Part shown: piece after piece, positions 25,492-33,758 of the stretch
How the letters are laid out: each line of letters begins with the position of its first letter
How positions within the stretch are numbered: position 1 is the first letter of the stretch
Source of the DNA: an uncultured SAR86 cluster bacterium
GTDB lineage: Bacteria > Pseudomonadota > Gammaproteobacteria > Magnimaribacterales > AG-339-G14
Reading direction: 5' to 3'
Assembly: GCA_902563105.1 (NCBI GenBank)
Contig: CACEVU010000004.1
Span: 57,113 to 121,112, forward strand
DNA length: 64,000 nucleotides
Notes under the pieces: generated by a model
Told to the model about the DNA's origin: nothing
Seen by the model: only the letters and a program-made list of their open reading frames with translations
Databases searched by the model: none
Translations under genes and position numbers: made by a program

Positions 25492-26730
25492 TTATGGTAG
25501 TTTTGATGTCAAAAGACTGTAATTTGCGTAGCTATTTCTCAGCAAAAAAAGAAAGAAAACATTGACAAGCAAATATGCTGTTACAGGAATGACATAGTCG
25601 TTTTTTTCTGGAAAAAGAAAACAAAGGACAAGAATAAAGCTTATATAAATTAGTCTTGCTGCCTCTGCAAAAAGAGCATTTTTAGAATCAAGCCATAGAG
25701 AGGCACAAAAAGCAGTAGAAATCATTGTAATCGCAACTATTATTCCTTCAGAAATATTTATGTTCCCTAGTTCGATTAAAAGAGTGCTTATTAATGATAC
25801 AAATATTAATTGAAAAAAAGCATAAGCCTTGACTGTGATGGAAGATTGCGGATTGTATTTCTTAAAATCCTTTTCGTTAAAATCTGTTTTGAGCGAGAGA
25901 TCTAGAGAATGGTCTGGAACCCACCGAGTTGGCGCAATAAAAACATATAACTTGTCTTTTAGATTTTTGTAATAAATGAGTTCTTTAAACATTTTTGTAT
26001 AAATATGAAAATTTGCCCAAACAGGATTGAAGGTATTTATTGGCCCGCGAATTCCATAAACACAAGCTATGTCATCTTTTTCCTCTTTAAAGGTTCCAAA
26101 AAGTCTGTCCCAAATGATAAAAACACCCCCATAATTTTTATCTATGTATTCATCATTTTGTGCATGGTGAACCCTGTGATTAGATGGTGAAACAAAAAAT
26201 AATTCAAACCAACCTAATTTTGGAACATGTTCTGTATGAACCCAAAACTGGTATATCAAATTTACTGAAGCTACTGTCACAAAGACATAGGACGGGACTC
26301 CGATGATGAAAAGCGGAATATAGAAGACCCAGGTTAGAAAGAATCCTGTGCCTGTTTGTCTCAGAGCAGTTGATAAATTGTAATCTTCACTTTGATGATG
26401 GGCGACATGAGAAGCCCAAAATATTTGCCTCTCGTGACTAATTCTATGAAACCAATAATAGAAAAAATCATAAATGATAAAAGCGATCACCCAAGTATAA
26501 ATTGAACTTGCATCCCATCTTGGAAGAGAGAAGTAAGTTTCGAAAAAATAATAAACAAGGCCGCCTGCTCCTATCTTCAAGGCACCGCTTGTAGAACGAA
26601 GCGCTCCCATGAACATGCTTGCCAAAGCATCGTTAGCACGATAAGTATTTTTTTTAGTAAAGAAACCGTAAAAAAACTCAATAAGAATTGCTAACAAAAA
26701 AAACGGAACTGCATAAGGAACATAATCCAT
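25492..26730 (-). CDS. Sterol desaturase/fatty acid hydroxylase family membrane protein
   Basis: A 412-residue di-iron membrane enzyme. Three histidine clusters bind the metals: YYWFHRISHERQ, WASHVAHHQSEDYN and SNHRVHHAQNDEY. The long form with extra C-terminal helices resembles alkylglycerol monooxygenase. Roughly eight hydrophobic segments are seen. It hydroxylates, desaturates or cleaves a lipid chain; which one is not clear. It precedes the Baeyer-Villiger gene in the same run and has a shorter relative at 34659-35516. Confidence 0.87.
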   Translation of the reverse strand: MDYVPYAVPFFLLAILIEFFYGFFTKKNTYRANDALASMFMGALRSTSGALKIGAGGLVYYFFETYFSLPRWDASSIYTWVIAFIIYDFFYYWFHRISHERQIFWASHVAHHQSEDYNLSTALRQTGTGFFLTWVFYIPLFIIGVPSYVFVTVASVNLIYQFWVHTEHVPKLGWFELFFVSPSNHRVHHAQNDEYIDKNYGGVFIIWDRLFGTFKEEKDDIACVYGIRGPINTFNPVWANFHIYTKMFKELIYYKNLKDKLYVFIAPTRWVPDHSLDLSLKTDFNEKDFKKYNPQSSITVKAYAFFQLIFVSLISTLLIELGNINISEGIIVAITMISTAFCASLWLDSKNALFAEAARLIYISFILVLCFLFPEKNDYVIPVTAYLLVNVFFLFLLRNSYANYSLLTSKLP

Positions 26731-26735
26731 AAAAA

Positions 26736-27125
26736 TTACAACTGTTTAAGAGCGCATAGCTTATTCCCTGATGGATCTCTTAAATACGCTAGGTACATCT
26801 TCATCCCCTCAAATTCTCTCACTCCAGGAGCATCTTCAATGGAAGCTCCTCCAAAATCAAGGCCAATTTTATGCCACTTATCTCCCATAGCTTCATTTTC
26901 AATATTAAAACCAACTGTAGATCCATTTCCTACTGTGGCTTGCTCCCCATCAATTGGCTCAGATATACAAAAAGTCATCCCATCTAGAAAATAAAAATAA
27001 CGAGTTTGGCCTGTAAGATTAGGCACCATCAATCCAGGTTTTGCACCCAAAACACCCAAAACATTATCGTAAAAAATCTTAGATTTTTCTATATCGTTCG
27101 CCCCAACCATAATATGACTAAACAT
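26736..27125 (-). CDS. Glyoxalase/dioxygenase (VOC) family protein
   Basis: A 129-residue vicinal-oxygen-chelate protein. The first beta-alpha-beta unit starts FSHIMVGANDIEKSKIFYDN with the likely metal His, and the second ends with YLAYLRDPSGNKLCAL, typical of the lactoylglutathione lyase-like group. Substrate and reaction are not predictable. It lies five bases before the hydroxylase gene and is first in that run after a 69-nt gap. Confidence 0.85.
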   Translation of the reverse strand: MFSHIMVGANDIEKSKIFYDNVLGVLGAKPGLMVPNLTGQTRYFYFLDGMTFCISEPIDGEQATVGNGSTVGFNIENEAMGDKWHKIGLDFGGASIEDAPGVREFEGMKMYLAYLRDPSGNKLCALKQL

Positions 27126-27194
27126 AAGCTCCTCCGAAAAAAATATTATAAATTTTAAGTCTCAAGAATTAATTTTTAGCTTAGATTAAAAAAT

Positions 27195-28100
27195 TCAAAG
27201 TATTTTTACAACTTCATCGAAACTTGGCATGGATTCGGCTGCTCCTTTCCTGGTTACTGAAATTGAGGCTGCACAATTAGCAAATTCTGTAGCTTTGAAA
27301 ATATCAGAGTTCTTCTTGAGTGAAAATCCTAAAGCACCAAGGAAACAGTCACCTGCTCCGACAGTATCAATAGCGTCTACTTTTCGAGATTCGAAATATT
27401 TTGTTTCTCCTTCTGAGAAAGTCACTACTCCAAGTGAGCCGAGCGTCACAATGAGCTTGGTTTTGGATAGAAAATTTAAAGTAGGTATATTTTTTAAAAC
27501 AAAATCTAGATCAAGTTTATTGCTTTTTTTATTAAGTAATCCAGCAAACTCCGTTTCATTAACAATTAATACGTCTGTATTTTTCAATAAAGAGGAGGAA
27601 GGCATTCTAAATGGCGCTAAATTAAGCAAGGTAAGACAATTATTTTTCTTTGCTCGAATAAACAAATCATTTGTTTGACTATCTTCTAATTCCATTTGCC
27701 CAATTAGAATAGAGCAAGATTTAAGATCTTTTTCACTTACATATTTGCTAGAAGTTTTTTTGTTGACACCAGGAAACGAGATAACTTCATTTCGGCCATC
27801 TTTGAGGACATTAATTAATGCGACTCCTGATTGTCCATCTTGTTTTCTTAAATTTTTTAAATCAATTTTTTCTGCTGAGACCAATGCTTCTAATTCTTTA
27901 CCAAATTGGTCTTCACCAAGTGTTCCTACAAAACTTACTTCTGCGCCTAACCTAGACAAAGCAACTGCTTGATTAGCTCCTTTTCCTCCCAAATAAAACT
28001 CTACTGAACTTGCTTCAATTGTTTCGCCCTCTTGGGTTGATCTTGGAACATAAGCGAATAAGTCCATATTGATACCACCAAATACAATAAAATCTGACAT
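27195..28100 (-). CDS. rbsK: Ribokinase
   Basis: A PfkB-family sugar kinase of 301 residues. The start FIVFGGINMDLFAYV, the substrate loop YLGGKGANQAVALSRLG and the phosphate-site signature DTVGAGDCFLGALGF with its catalytic Asp are complete. The GGKGANQA form is the ribokinase type rather than fructokinase. It would make ribose 5-phosphate. Its ATG follows the stop of the ADP-ribosylglycohydrolase gene with no base between, so both are made together. Confidence 0.88.
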   Translation of the reverse strand: MSDFIVFGGINMDLFAYVPRSTQEGETIEASSVEFYLGGKGANQAVALSRLGAEVSFVGTLGEDQFGKELEALVSAEKIDLKNLRKQDGQSGVALINVLKDGRNEVISFPGVNKKTSSKYVSEKDLKSCSILIGQMELEDSQTNDLFIRAKKNNCLTLLNLAPFRMPSSSLLKNTDVLIVNETEFAGLLNKKSNKLDLDFVLKNIPTLNFLSKTKLIVTLGSLGVVTFSEGETKYFESRKVDAIDTVGAGDCFLGALGFSLKKNSDIFKATEFANCAASISVTRKGAAESMPSFDEVVKIL

Positions 28101-29162
28101 TTAAGCTTTGGAAGATTCGGAGGTAAATTTATCTATTAATTTCTCAGTCCTATAAATAAGATCATCCAAATTTAATTCTCCAAGTCCAGAGATAGCGGTA
28201 CTGATTTTTCCTTTCCAAGGTTTGGTCCATTTTTCAGGGATCGATCCTTCTGCTAAACCGTATAAACCTCCAACTGTAGCGCCATTGCAATCTGTATCCC
28301 AGCCAGCCGATACTGCTTCGCCTACTGCCTCATCAAAAGAGTCTTGAAAACTGAGAAAAGACCAAACAACGATAGCTAAGTTGTTCAGACTATGAATAGG
28401 AGACATTGCTTCATATTTTTTTATTATCTCATCGGGGGATTTACCAACATTGCTAATACCGACCTCAATAGCTTCACAAGCATCTGACTGGTTATCTATA
28501 TATTTCATAGCGGTTTTTACAGCTGACATTCTTGTTTCGCTGTTAGGAATTACAGCTGCAAGTGCAGCTATGAAGGCAGAACACTCAACTGCACAACCTC
28601 TGTGAGATAGCATTGCATCATTTCTGGCTAATTCAGCTGCTTTTGTTGGATTACCTGGTAAAACCCATCCATACATATCAATTCTAATTTGAGCTCCAAT
28701 CCAATCATTGAACTCATTGTCACTTACAGCTTCTAATTCAAATTTTCTTTCTCCTCCAAACTGATAACTGAAATTCATGTTTTTCAATATAGAAATATAT
28801 GCTTCTCTTTCAGCTGTAAAAGTAGCTCCTCCAGGCAATTTATTGATCCAAGTTCTTGCAACATCATCAGTATCGATATTAATTCCATGCTCTTCTAACA
28901 TCATTAAAGCCAAGACGGTATAGGTAATATCATCGTCTTGTTCGGCCTGTACGATTTTTCCTTTGCAACAATTGATTGAAGCACCTCTTATAAGAGGATG
29001 ATCTACATGATATACATAATCCCTCAGAGGAAAAGAATCAGCTTTTTTTAGATATTTTTCTAGAGAAGCTCTTCCTTCCTGCATAGATAAGATTTCTACA
29101 GGCTTGCCTAGCAAGCATCCCGAAATCCGTCCTTCCCAAGCTGCTCTAACTCTATTTTTCAT
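28101..29162 (-). CDS. ADP-ribosylglycohydrolase family protein
   Basis: A 353-residue DraG/ARH-fold protein. The acidic metal motifs are present: AEQDDDITYTVLALMMLEE (family DDT) and SAGWDTDCNGATVGGLYG (family GDTD). The N-terminal GDALG motif reads GCLLG, as in members that often accompany ribokinase or nucleoside hydrolase. The usual reaction removes ADP-ribose or ribose from N-glycosides using two magnesium ions. The adjoining rbsK suggests release and salvage of ribose, which is inference. It starts one base after the end of the gene upstream. Confidence 0.85.
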   Translation of the reverse strand: MKNRVRAAWEGRISGCLLGKPVEILSMQEGRASLEKYLKKADSFPLRDYVYHVDHPLIRGASINCCKGKIVQAEQDDDITYTVLALMMLEEHGINIDTDDVARTWINKLPGGATFTAEREAYISILKNMNFSYQFGGERKFELEAVSDNEFNDWIGAQIRIDMYGWVLPGNPTKAAELARNDAMLSHRGCAVECSAFIAALAAVIPNSETRMSAVKTAMKYIDNQSDACEAIEVGISNVGKSPDEIIKKYEAMSPIHSLNNLAIVVWSFLSFQDSFDEAVGEAVSAGWDTDCNGATVGGLYGLAEGSIPEKWTKPWKGKISTAISGLGELNLDDLIYRTEKLIDKFTSESSKA

Positions 29163-29163
29163 T

Positions 29164-29781
29164 TTATTTGTTTTTTAATCTTATACGGTCGATGATTAAT
29201 CCTATTGCAAGTAAAATGATAAATAATTGCGTTCTCACGTCAAAGATAAAAGGTGTTTCAACAGGTATTGCTATGGTTTTATCTAAACCTTCAATCTTAT
29301 AGTCGTGTCTTTCAAAAAAAATGGGATTTGCGCCTATTTCTAATAAATCTCTTCTGCTTCTGTATCTAAATATTGCGACGATTTCCCAATTCTCCATTCC
29401 AGGAGCAGCCAAAATATCCAATGCTGAGCCTAAAACGTTCTCAAAAAAAATTGGATGTGTGGCTCTTTTAAGCATTTCAGGAAACATATATTCCATATAA
29501 TGGGCTTGAAGGTCCATTGCTGTAGCACCTTCTCCAGTTGCTTCCATTGTAATAGGCGATTCTTTATTATCGAGTAAATTAATCATATAAAAATCTCTGC
29601 CGTCATCTTCTTTCATGAAATTGAGCAGGATTTCTTTTCTTTCCATATCGCTTCTTTCACTGAGGGTCTCTACAAAAAACTCTATTTCCTCGTCTGAAAG
29701 TGGTCCTGACAGATTGGTGTACCAGAGAAAAAAAATTAGATAAAGGAAAGAGATAGGTAACCAAATTTTTAATATTGACAT
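29164..29781 (-). CDS. Membrane protein with dimeric alpha/beta-barrel-like domain, unknown
   Basis: The 205-residue protein has a helix at each end (LKIWLPISFLYLIFFLWY and LFIILLAIGLIIDRI) and a soluble middle. The middle has DFYMINLLDNKESP and NWEIVAIFRYRSRRDLLEIG, resembling the DUF1330 or ferredoxin-like barrel fold. I cannot name a function. It lies one base before the ADP-ribosylglycohydrolase gene and 31 nt after cytochrome b561. Confidence 0.6.
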   Translation of the reverse strand: MSILKIWLPISFLYLIFFLWYTNLSGPLSDEEIEFFVETLSERSDMERKEILLNFMKEDDGRDFYMINLLDNKESPITMEATGEGATAMDLQAHYMEYMFPEMLKRATHPIFFENVLGSALDILAAPGMENWEIVAIFRYRSRRDLLEIGANPIFFERHDYKIEGLDKTIAIPVETPFIFDVRTQLFIILLAIGLIIDRIRLKNK

Positions 29782-29812
29782 TGTATTTATCTAAATTTAT
29801 TTTTTAATTTTA

Positions 29813-30376
29813 TTACTTTTCAGCGGCGTTGACTTGAGTATTCCTTGAATGCCAAAATTTCAGCATCTTTAAAGTTGTGTCATCCTTGGCAATAAAGTGA
29901 TGATAAATCGCCGCAAGAATGTGCACGACTATCAAAACGATAATGGCATTTGTACAAAACTCATGAACTTTTCTTATGAAAAGAAAGGTATTTTCGTTGT
30001 GAGTAAAATATGCCAAATCAAATCCAAAGACGATAATAGGATCGGAAGCAAAACTTGCCATTGAAATACCAGTTAGAATAAGGCCTGCCATTAAAATATA
30101 AAGTGAGGAATGGCCAATTTTTGCAGACACTGTTTGCCAAGTTGGCATAGACTCAGGTAATTTTGGCGCCCCATAAAAATAACGCAGAACTATTCTTAAA
30201 ATAAATAAAAAAGTAACTATCATGCCGGCAGTAGCATGATCTGATCTCGATTCAAGCCTATCCCAAAGCTCCATATTCCCGCCAAATTTTTGGGCTACGT
30301 TAAGATCCAACATGATAATGATTGCCATCAGCCAATGAATAATTTTTTGTGTTTTTGTGTAATCTAAAGCAATCAA
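29813..30376 (-). CDS. Cytochrome b561 family protein
   Basis: A 187-residue four-helix di-heme cytochrome. Heme-ligand histidines are in KIIHWLMAIII, SRSDHATAGMIV, RKVHEFCTNAIIV and VVHILAAIYHHFI. Members pass electrons from quinol to periplasmic acceptors or quench superoxide. The start is TTG at 30376; an in-frame TAG lies just upstream and no ATG is available near the first helix. It opens the run that goes on to rbsK. Confidence 0.88.
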   Translation of the reverse strand: MIALDYTKTQKIIHWLMAIIIMLDLNVAQKFGGNMELWDRLESRSDHATAGMIVTFLFILRIVLRYFYGAPKLPESMPTWQTVSAKIGHSSLYILMAGLILTGISMASFASDPIIVFGFDLAYFTHNENTFLFIRKVHEFCTNAIIVLIVVHILAAIYHHFIAKDDTTLKMLKFWHSRNTQVNAAEK

Positions 30377-30442
30377 ATTTTTCTAAAATCTTCTTCTAAT
30401 GATATGAGATTGTGTTGTAACTTTTTAAAGTAATCTTGTCCA

Positions 30443-31864
30443 GTGAATATTGTTTTACTCCATAAAAACTTAAGAATTTCCGATAATGCTGCCCTCTACA
30501 ATGGCTGTAATTCTGAAAAAACATTAATAATTTATGCATACGATAAAAGTTATTGGCTAGAAAGCGGCAGGTCATATAGACAATTTAAATTCTGCTTAGA
30601 CTGTCTTTCGCAATTAACTGAAAACCTCAAAAAACTGAACAGAAAACTTTTTATCTTTAATGGAAACCTAAATGAACTCTCTGTTTGGATCGAAAAAAAC
30701 TACCCGCAATCAAAGATTTTTGTCAATCAATCTACCGATACAAAAAATTATCGAGATCAATTTAATTCTTTTAAAAATTTCTTTCTTGATCGAAATAGAC
30801 TAAATATTTTTGAGGATTTTGGAATCCAAACTCAAAATTTTGATAGAGAAAAATGGTCTCTCGACTGGCATAAAATAATGAAAAAAGAATTACTTCCTGC
30901 CCCCAACAAAAGCTCAACCGATTTCAAAAAAATTCCTCTTGGCTTGTTGCCCTTCAATAATTTTAAAAAAACTTTCCTCAAGAATACTTCAACGATTGAA
31001 GGATCTTTTCAGCCTGGAGGAGAAGATAATGCCAGGAAACTTTTAAGCTCTTTTTTGAAAAATAGAGCAAATGGATATTCTTTAAAAATGTCCAGCCCAA
31101 TAGAGGCAGAGTCTTCTTGTTCGAGATTGTCTCCACACATTACCTTCGGTAGCATATCTCTAAGAACAATATTCCATGAATTGATGGAAAATATAAACTC
31201 GTCGCCTTATCAAAGAGATTTGCTCTCTTTTAAAAAAAGGTTGCATTGGCATTGTCACTTCATTCAAAAACTTGAAACTGAACCAGAATTAGAATTTAGG
31301 TCCATGCATCCTATGTGCGATTCTTTGAGAGATAGTGAAAATAAAGAACTTACTGAAAAATGGATATTGGGAGAGACCGGTTTTCCCTTTCTGGATGCTT
31401 GCACAACGTTCTTGAGAAAAAAAGGATGGATAAATTTTAGAATGCGAGCAATGATTATGTCTTTTGCATCATACAATCTATGGCAACCTTGGCAGAAAAC
31501 TTCACCTCTTTTAGCCGAACTTTTCGTCGACTATGAGCCAGGGATACATATTTGTCAGGTCCAAATGCAAAGCGGTGTCACTGGTATTAATTTGCCGAGA
31601 ATATATTCCGTACTTAAGCAAAGCAAAGATCAAGATCCTTCAGCAACTTGGATAAAAGGTCAAATAAAGTCTTTAAAAGACGCTGCGCCAAAAAATATCC
31701 ACGATGCAGAATTAATAGAAATTTATCACGATAAAATAGTTGATCTTAAATCCTCTGCAAGAAAAGCAAGAGAAGAGGTATGGTCAATTAGAAAAGGCTC
31801 GAATTTCAAAAAAATAGCAAAAGAAGTCTATTTAAAACATGGCAGCAGACTAAAAAGAGCCTAA
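30443..31864 (+). CDS. Divergent cryptochrome/photolyase family protein
   Basis: A 473-residue flavoprotein with the Rossmann-like N-terminal half (NIVLLHKNLRISDNAALY) and the helical FAD-binding half (RLSPHITFGSISLRTIFHEL). The GETGFPFLDACTTFLRKKGW stretch matches the family. Key positions of class I photolyases differ: the WRxFY segment reads HWHCHF, and the motif GWMHNRLRM reads GWINFRMRA, with Phe where the FAD N5-contacting Asn is expected. DNA repair or light sensing are both possible. Translation probably starts at GTG 30443. The 3' end overlaps DUF2237 by 4 nt. Confidence 0.82.
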   Translation: MNIVLLHKNLRISDNAALYNGCNSEKTLIIYAYDKSYWLESGRSYRQFKFCLDCLSQLTENLKKLNRKLFIFNGNLNELSVWIEKNYPQSKIFVNQSTDTKNYRDQFNSFKNFFLDRNRLNIFEDFGIQTQNFDREKWSLDWHKIMKKELLPAPNKSSTDFKKIPLGLLPFNNFKKTFLKNTSTIEGSFQPGGEDNARKLLSSFLKNRANGYSLKMSSPIEAESSCSRLSPHITFGSISLRTIFHELMENINSSPYQRDLLSFKKRLHWHCHFIQKLETEPELEFRSMHPMCDSLRDSENKELTEKWILGETGFPFLDACTTFLRKKGWINFRMRAMIMSFASYNLWQPWQKTSPLLAELFVDYEPGIHICQVQMQSGVTGINLPRIYSVLKQSKDQDPSATWIKGQIKSLKDAAPKNIHDAELIEIYHDKIVDLKSSARKAREEVWSIRKGSNFKKIAKEVYLKHGSRLKRA

Positions 31865-32232
31865 GCTAAATCTATTGCATATTTTTTTAAAATTTCTATC
31901 TCTATTACGTTTAACGCTTTTTTATTGGTTCTCCTAAGAAATACTTTGGGAGCCATGTCATTTTCATATGCTTCTTTCCACCTTTCGGCACAAACGCACC
32001 AATGATCACCTTCCCTTAAACCAGGAAAGTTAAATTCTTTTCTTGGAGAAGATAAGTCATTGCCTCTTGATTTTGAAAACGCCAAAAAGTCTTCTGTTAT
32101 ATATGCGCAAACAACATGCAACCCTCTATCTAAACTATCTGTATGGCAAAAGCCATTTCTAAAAAAACCAGTAATAGGATTGGAGCAGCATTCCTCAATC
32201 TCTTCTTCAAAAATATTAAATTGCTTTTCCAT
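31861..32232 (-). CDS. DUF2237 family protein
   Basis: A 123-residue soluble protein that matches DUF2237 along its whole length. It shows NPITGFFRNGFCHTDSLDRG, VCAYITEDFLAFSKSRGNDL, FPGLREGDHWCVCAERWKEA and the closing KALNVIEIEIL. Cysteines in WCVCAERW and CCSNP are conserved features and may bind metal. The function is unknown. It is the last of three minus-strand genes and converges on the photolyase-like gene, as DUF2237 and photolyase genes are sometimes linked. Confidence 0.88.
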   Translation of the reverse strand: MEKQFNIFEEEIEECCSNPITGFFRNGFCHTDSLDRGLHVVCAYITEDFLAFSKSRGNDLSSPRKEFNFPGLREGDHWCVCAERWKEAYENDMAPKVFLRRTNKKALNVIEIEILKKYAIDLA

Positions 32233-32236
32233 TTAA

Positions 32237-32620
32237 TTAAAAAAAGACTATCGTCAAATTACTTAACATTGTAAAGATAGTTAGAACAACGCTGATTGTG
32301 TGGAGCCTTTTAAATGCGCTGTCATTTCCAGTGTCGCGCGCTCTATTTGTTGCAGGCACAATTAAATAACAAATTGCCATGAGTAATGCAGAAAAAAGAA
32401 AAGAAGCTTGAAAAAGAACTGAAGCAAAAAATAAAGAAAGCAAAAATCCAAAAACACTAACAAAGAAAACACAACTAAAAAGTTTTGGGAAAATTAATCT
32501 TAAAAAAGGACCAGCTTCATTTTCAGAAAAAGCTTTAAAAATTGTTGGTGCATTTAAAGCAGACTGAAAAATTATCATGCCAGCAGAAATTCCACCTAAC
32601 GAGACTAAAAAACTACTCAT
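32237..32620 (-). CDS. DUF4149-like four-helix membrane protein
   Basis: A 127-residue protein with four hydrophobic helices. FLVSLGGISAGMIIFQSALN begins the first, FPKLFSCVFFVSVFGFLLSL the second, and the conserved LIVPATNRARDTGN loop with FKRLHTISVVL follows. This layout fits DUF4149. The function is not known. The ATG overlaps the stop of the upstream Nmad3-type gene by 4 nt. Confidence 0.7.
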   Translation of the reverse strand: MSSFLVSLGGISAGMIIFQSALNAPTIFKAFSENEAGPFLRLIFPKLFSCVFFVSVFGFLLSLFFASVLFQASFLFSALLMAICYLIVPATNRARDTGNDSAFKRLHTISVVLTIFTMLSNLTIVFF

Positions 32621-33393
32621 AAGTTATTTTTTATTAATGATTTTGCCCATTTTCTTACTTGGGGATTTTTTTCAACATTTAAAATGAATTCTTGCCCAGG
32701 TCCTAAATTTGTATCTACCAAAAAACTATTTTTATCAAACCATTGTATTCTGTTAGCGAATAGTTCGGAGCCTATATCTTTAGAATTTTTGAAGTATTCT
32801 TTCGGAAATTCCCACATTGATCTTGAGAAACCTTCTGCGGTGAGGGCTAATTGATTCGAAAATTTCTTGAAGAGACCAAAATTCTTTCTTGCAACATAAA
32901 GAGTATTATTTTTGTACGATTTAAACTTCGGATCATGTGGGTGAGTTAATTTTTCTTGTTTTAAAAATTTACTTATTTCCAAATTGCCAGAAATTATTTC
33001 ATCTATTTCAAGCCATCCAAAAATTAAATGAATATCTTTTTTTATAAAGTTAAAATTTTTAAACCAACCAAAAAACAGGAATAAGTCTCCAATAGAAACT
33101 TTATTGTTTTTCAGCTCAGATTGGGCGCTACCAGCTTGGCCAAATAGTCCAATTCTTTGATTCAAATCAGGATCGAAGTGGCAATAACTATCTAGATTTA
33201 CCTGTGTTACTGAAGCTTCTAAGAAGGCTTTTTCACATGAAATCTTATTAAATTCTATGGACCTGTATTTGTTTGGTGAAATAGAGTTCTGAGGGATTGG
33301 CAGGGAAAATATATTTCCATCACTAAAGATTGGTGAAGGTCTTCCCCCATATTTTGAATCAAAACCTTTTCTGCTTAAAATAACCTTTTTCAT
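32617..33393 (-). CDS. Nucleotide modification associated domain 3 (Nmad3)-type protein
   Basis: A 258-residue soluble protein. The family start is clear: VILSRKGFDSKYGGRPSPIF then NIFSLPIP. Further marks are HFDPDLNQRIGLFGQAGSAQ, SIGDLFLFFGWFKNF, LIFGWLEIDEII, THPHDPKF and GPGQEFILNV. I match this to the Nmad3 domain, named from its genomic links with nucleic acid modification; no reaction is established. The spread of His, Asp and Trp-rich motifs suggests an enzyme. Only 14 nt separate its ATG from that of the divergent arsC. Confidence 0.68.
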   Translation of the reverse strand: MKKVILSRKGFDSKYGGRPSPIFSDGNIFSLPIPQNSISPNKYRSIEFNKISCEKAFLEASVTQVNLDSYCHFDPDLNQRIGLFGQAGSAQSELKNNKVSIGDLFLFFGWFKNFNFIKKDIHLIFGWLEIDEIISGNLEISKFLKQEKLTHPHDPKFKSYKNNTLYVARKNFGLFKKFSNQLALTAEGFSRSMWEFPKEYFKNSKDIGSELFANRIQWFDKNSFLVDTNLGPGQEFILNVEKNPQVRKWAKSLIKNNL

Positions 33394-33407
33394 TTCTAAC
33401 CATTACT

Positions 33408-33758
33408 ATGAGCAAAGCTTTTCTTTTTCACAACCCTAGATGCAGCAAGTCTAGACAAGCTCTAAATCTCCTCGAGAAAGAAAAAGAAAATTTTGAGGTT
33501 TTCTTGTACCTTGATGAAAAGATTGAAAAAGACTTTTTGAAAGAAATAATTCAAAAACTTGGCATGAGCCCAAGAGATCTTTTGAGAACAGGAGAATCTG
33601 CATATAAAGAGAATAACTTAAAAGATTCTAATATTTCAGAGGATGAAATCATTAATTTAATGATTGAACATCCCAAGCTCATTGAAAGACCAATTTATGT
33701 AAAAGGGTCTAAAGCTATAGTTGGCAGGCCGCCAGAAAATGTTTTGAAGATAATCTAA
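33408..33758 (+). CDS. arsC: ArsC-type arsenate reductase
   Basis: A 116-residue thioredoxin-fold reductase that uses glutathione and glutaredoxin. The active site is HNPRCSKSR with nucleophile Cys12. The oxyanion-binding arginines appear in DLLRTGE and LIERPIYVKG, and the end GRPPENVL is typical. The family also includes YfgD and Spx-like regulators. No arsenite pump or ArsR is nearby, so a role other than arsenic resistance is possible. The gene abuts the 3' end of the EamA gene with no gap. Confidence 0.88.
   Translation: MSKAFLFHNPRCSKSRQALNLLEKEKENFEVFLYLDEKIEKDFLKEIIQKLGMSPRDLLRTGESAYKENNLKDSNISEDEIINLMIEHPKLIERPIYVKGSKAIVGRPPENVLKII

Noticed and set aside
27229..27678. Plus-strand frame of 149 codons
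   Set aside because: It is antisense to the well-supported ribokinase and shows no recognisable domain.
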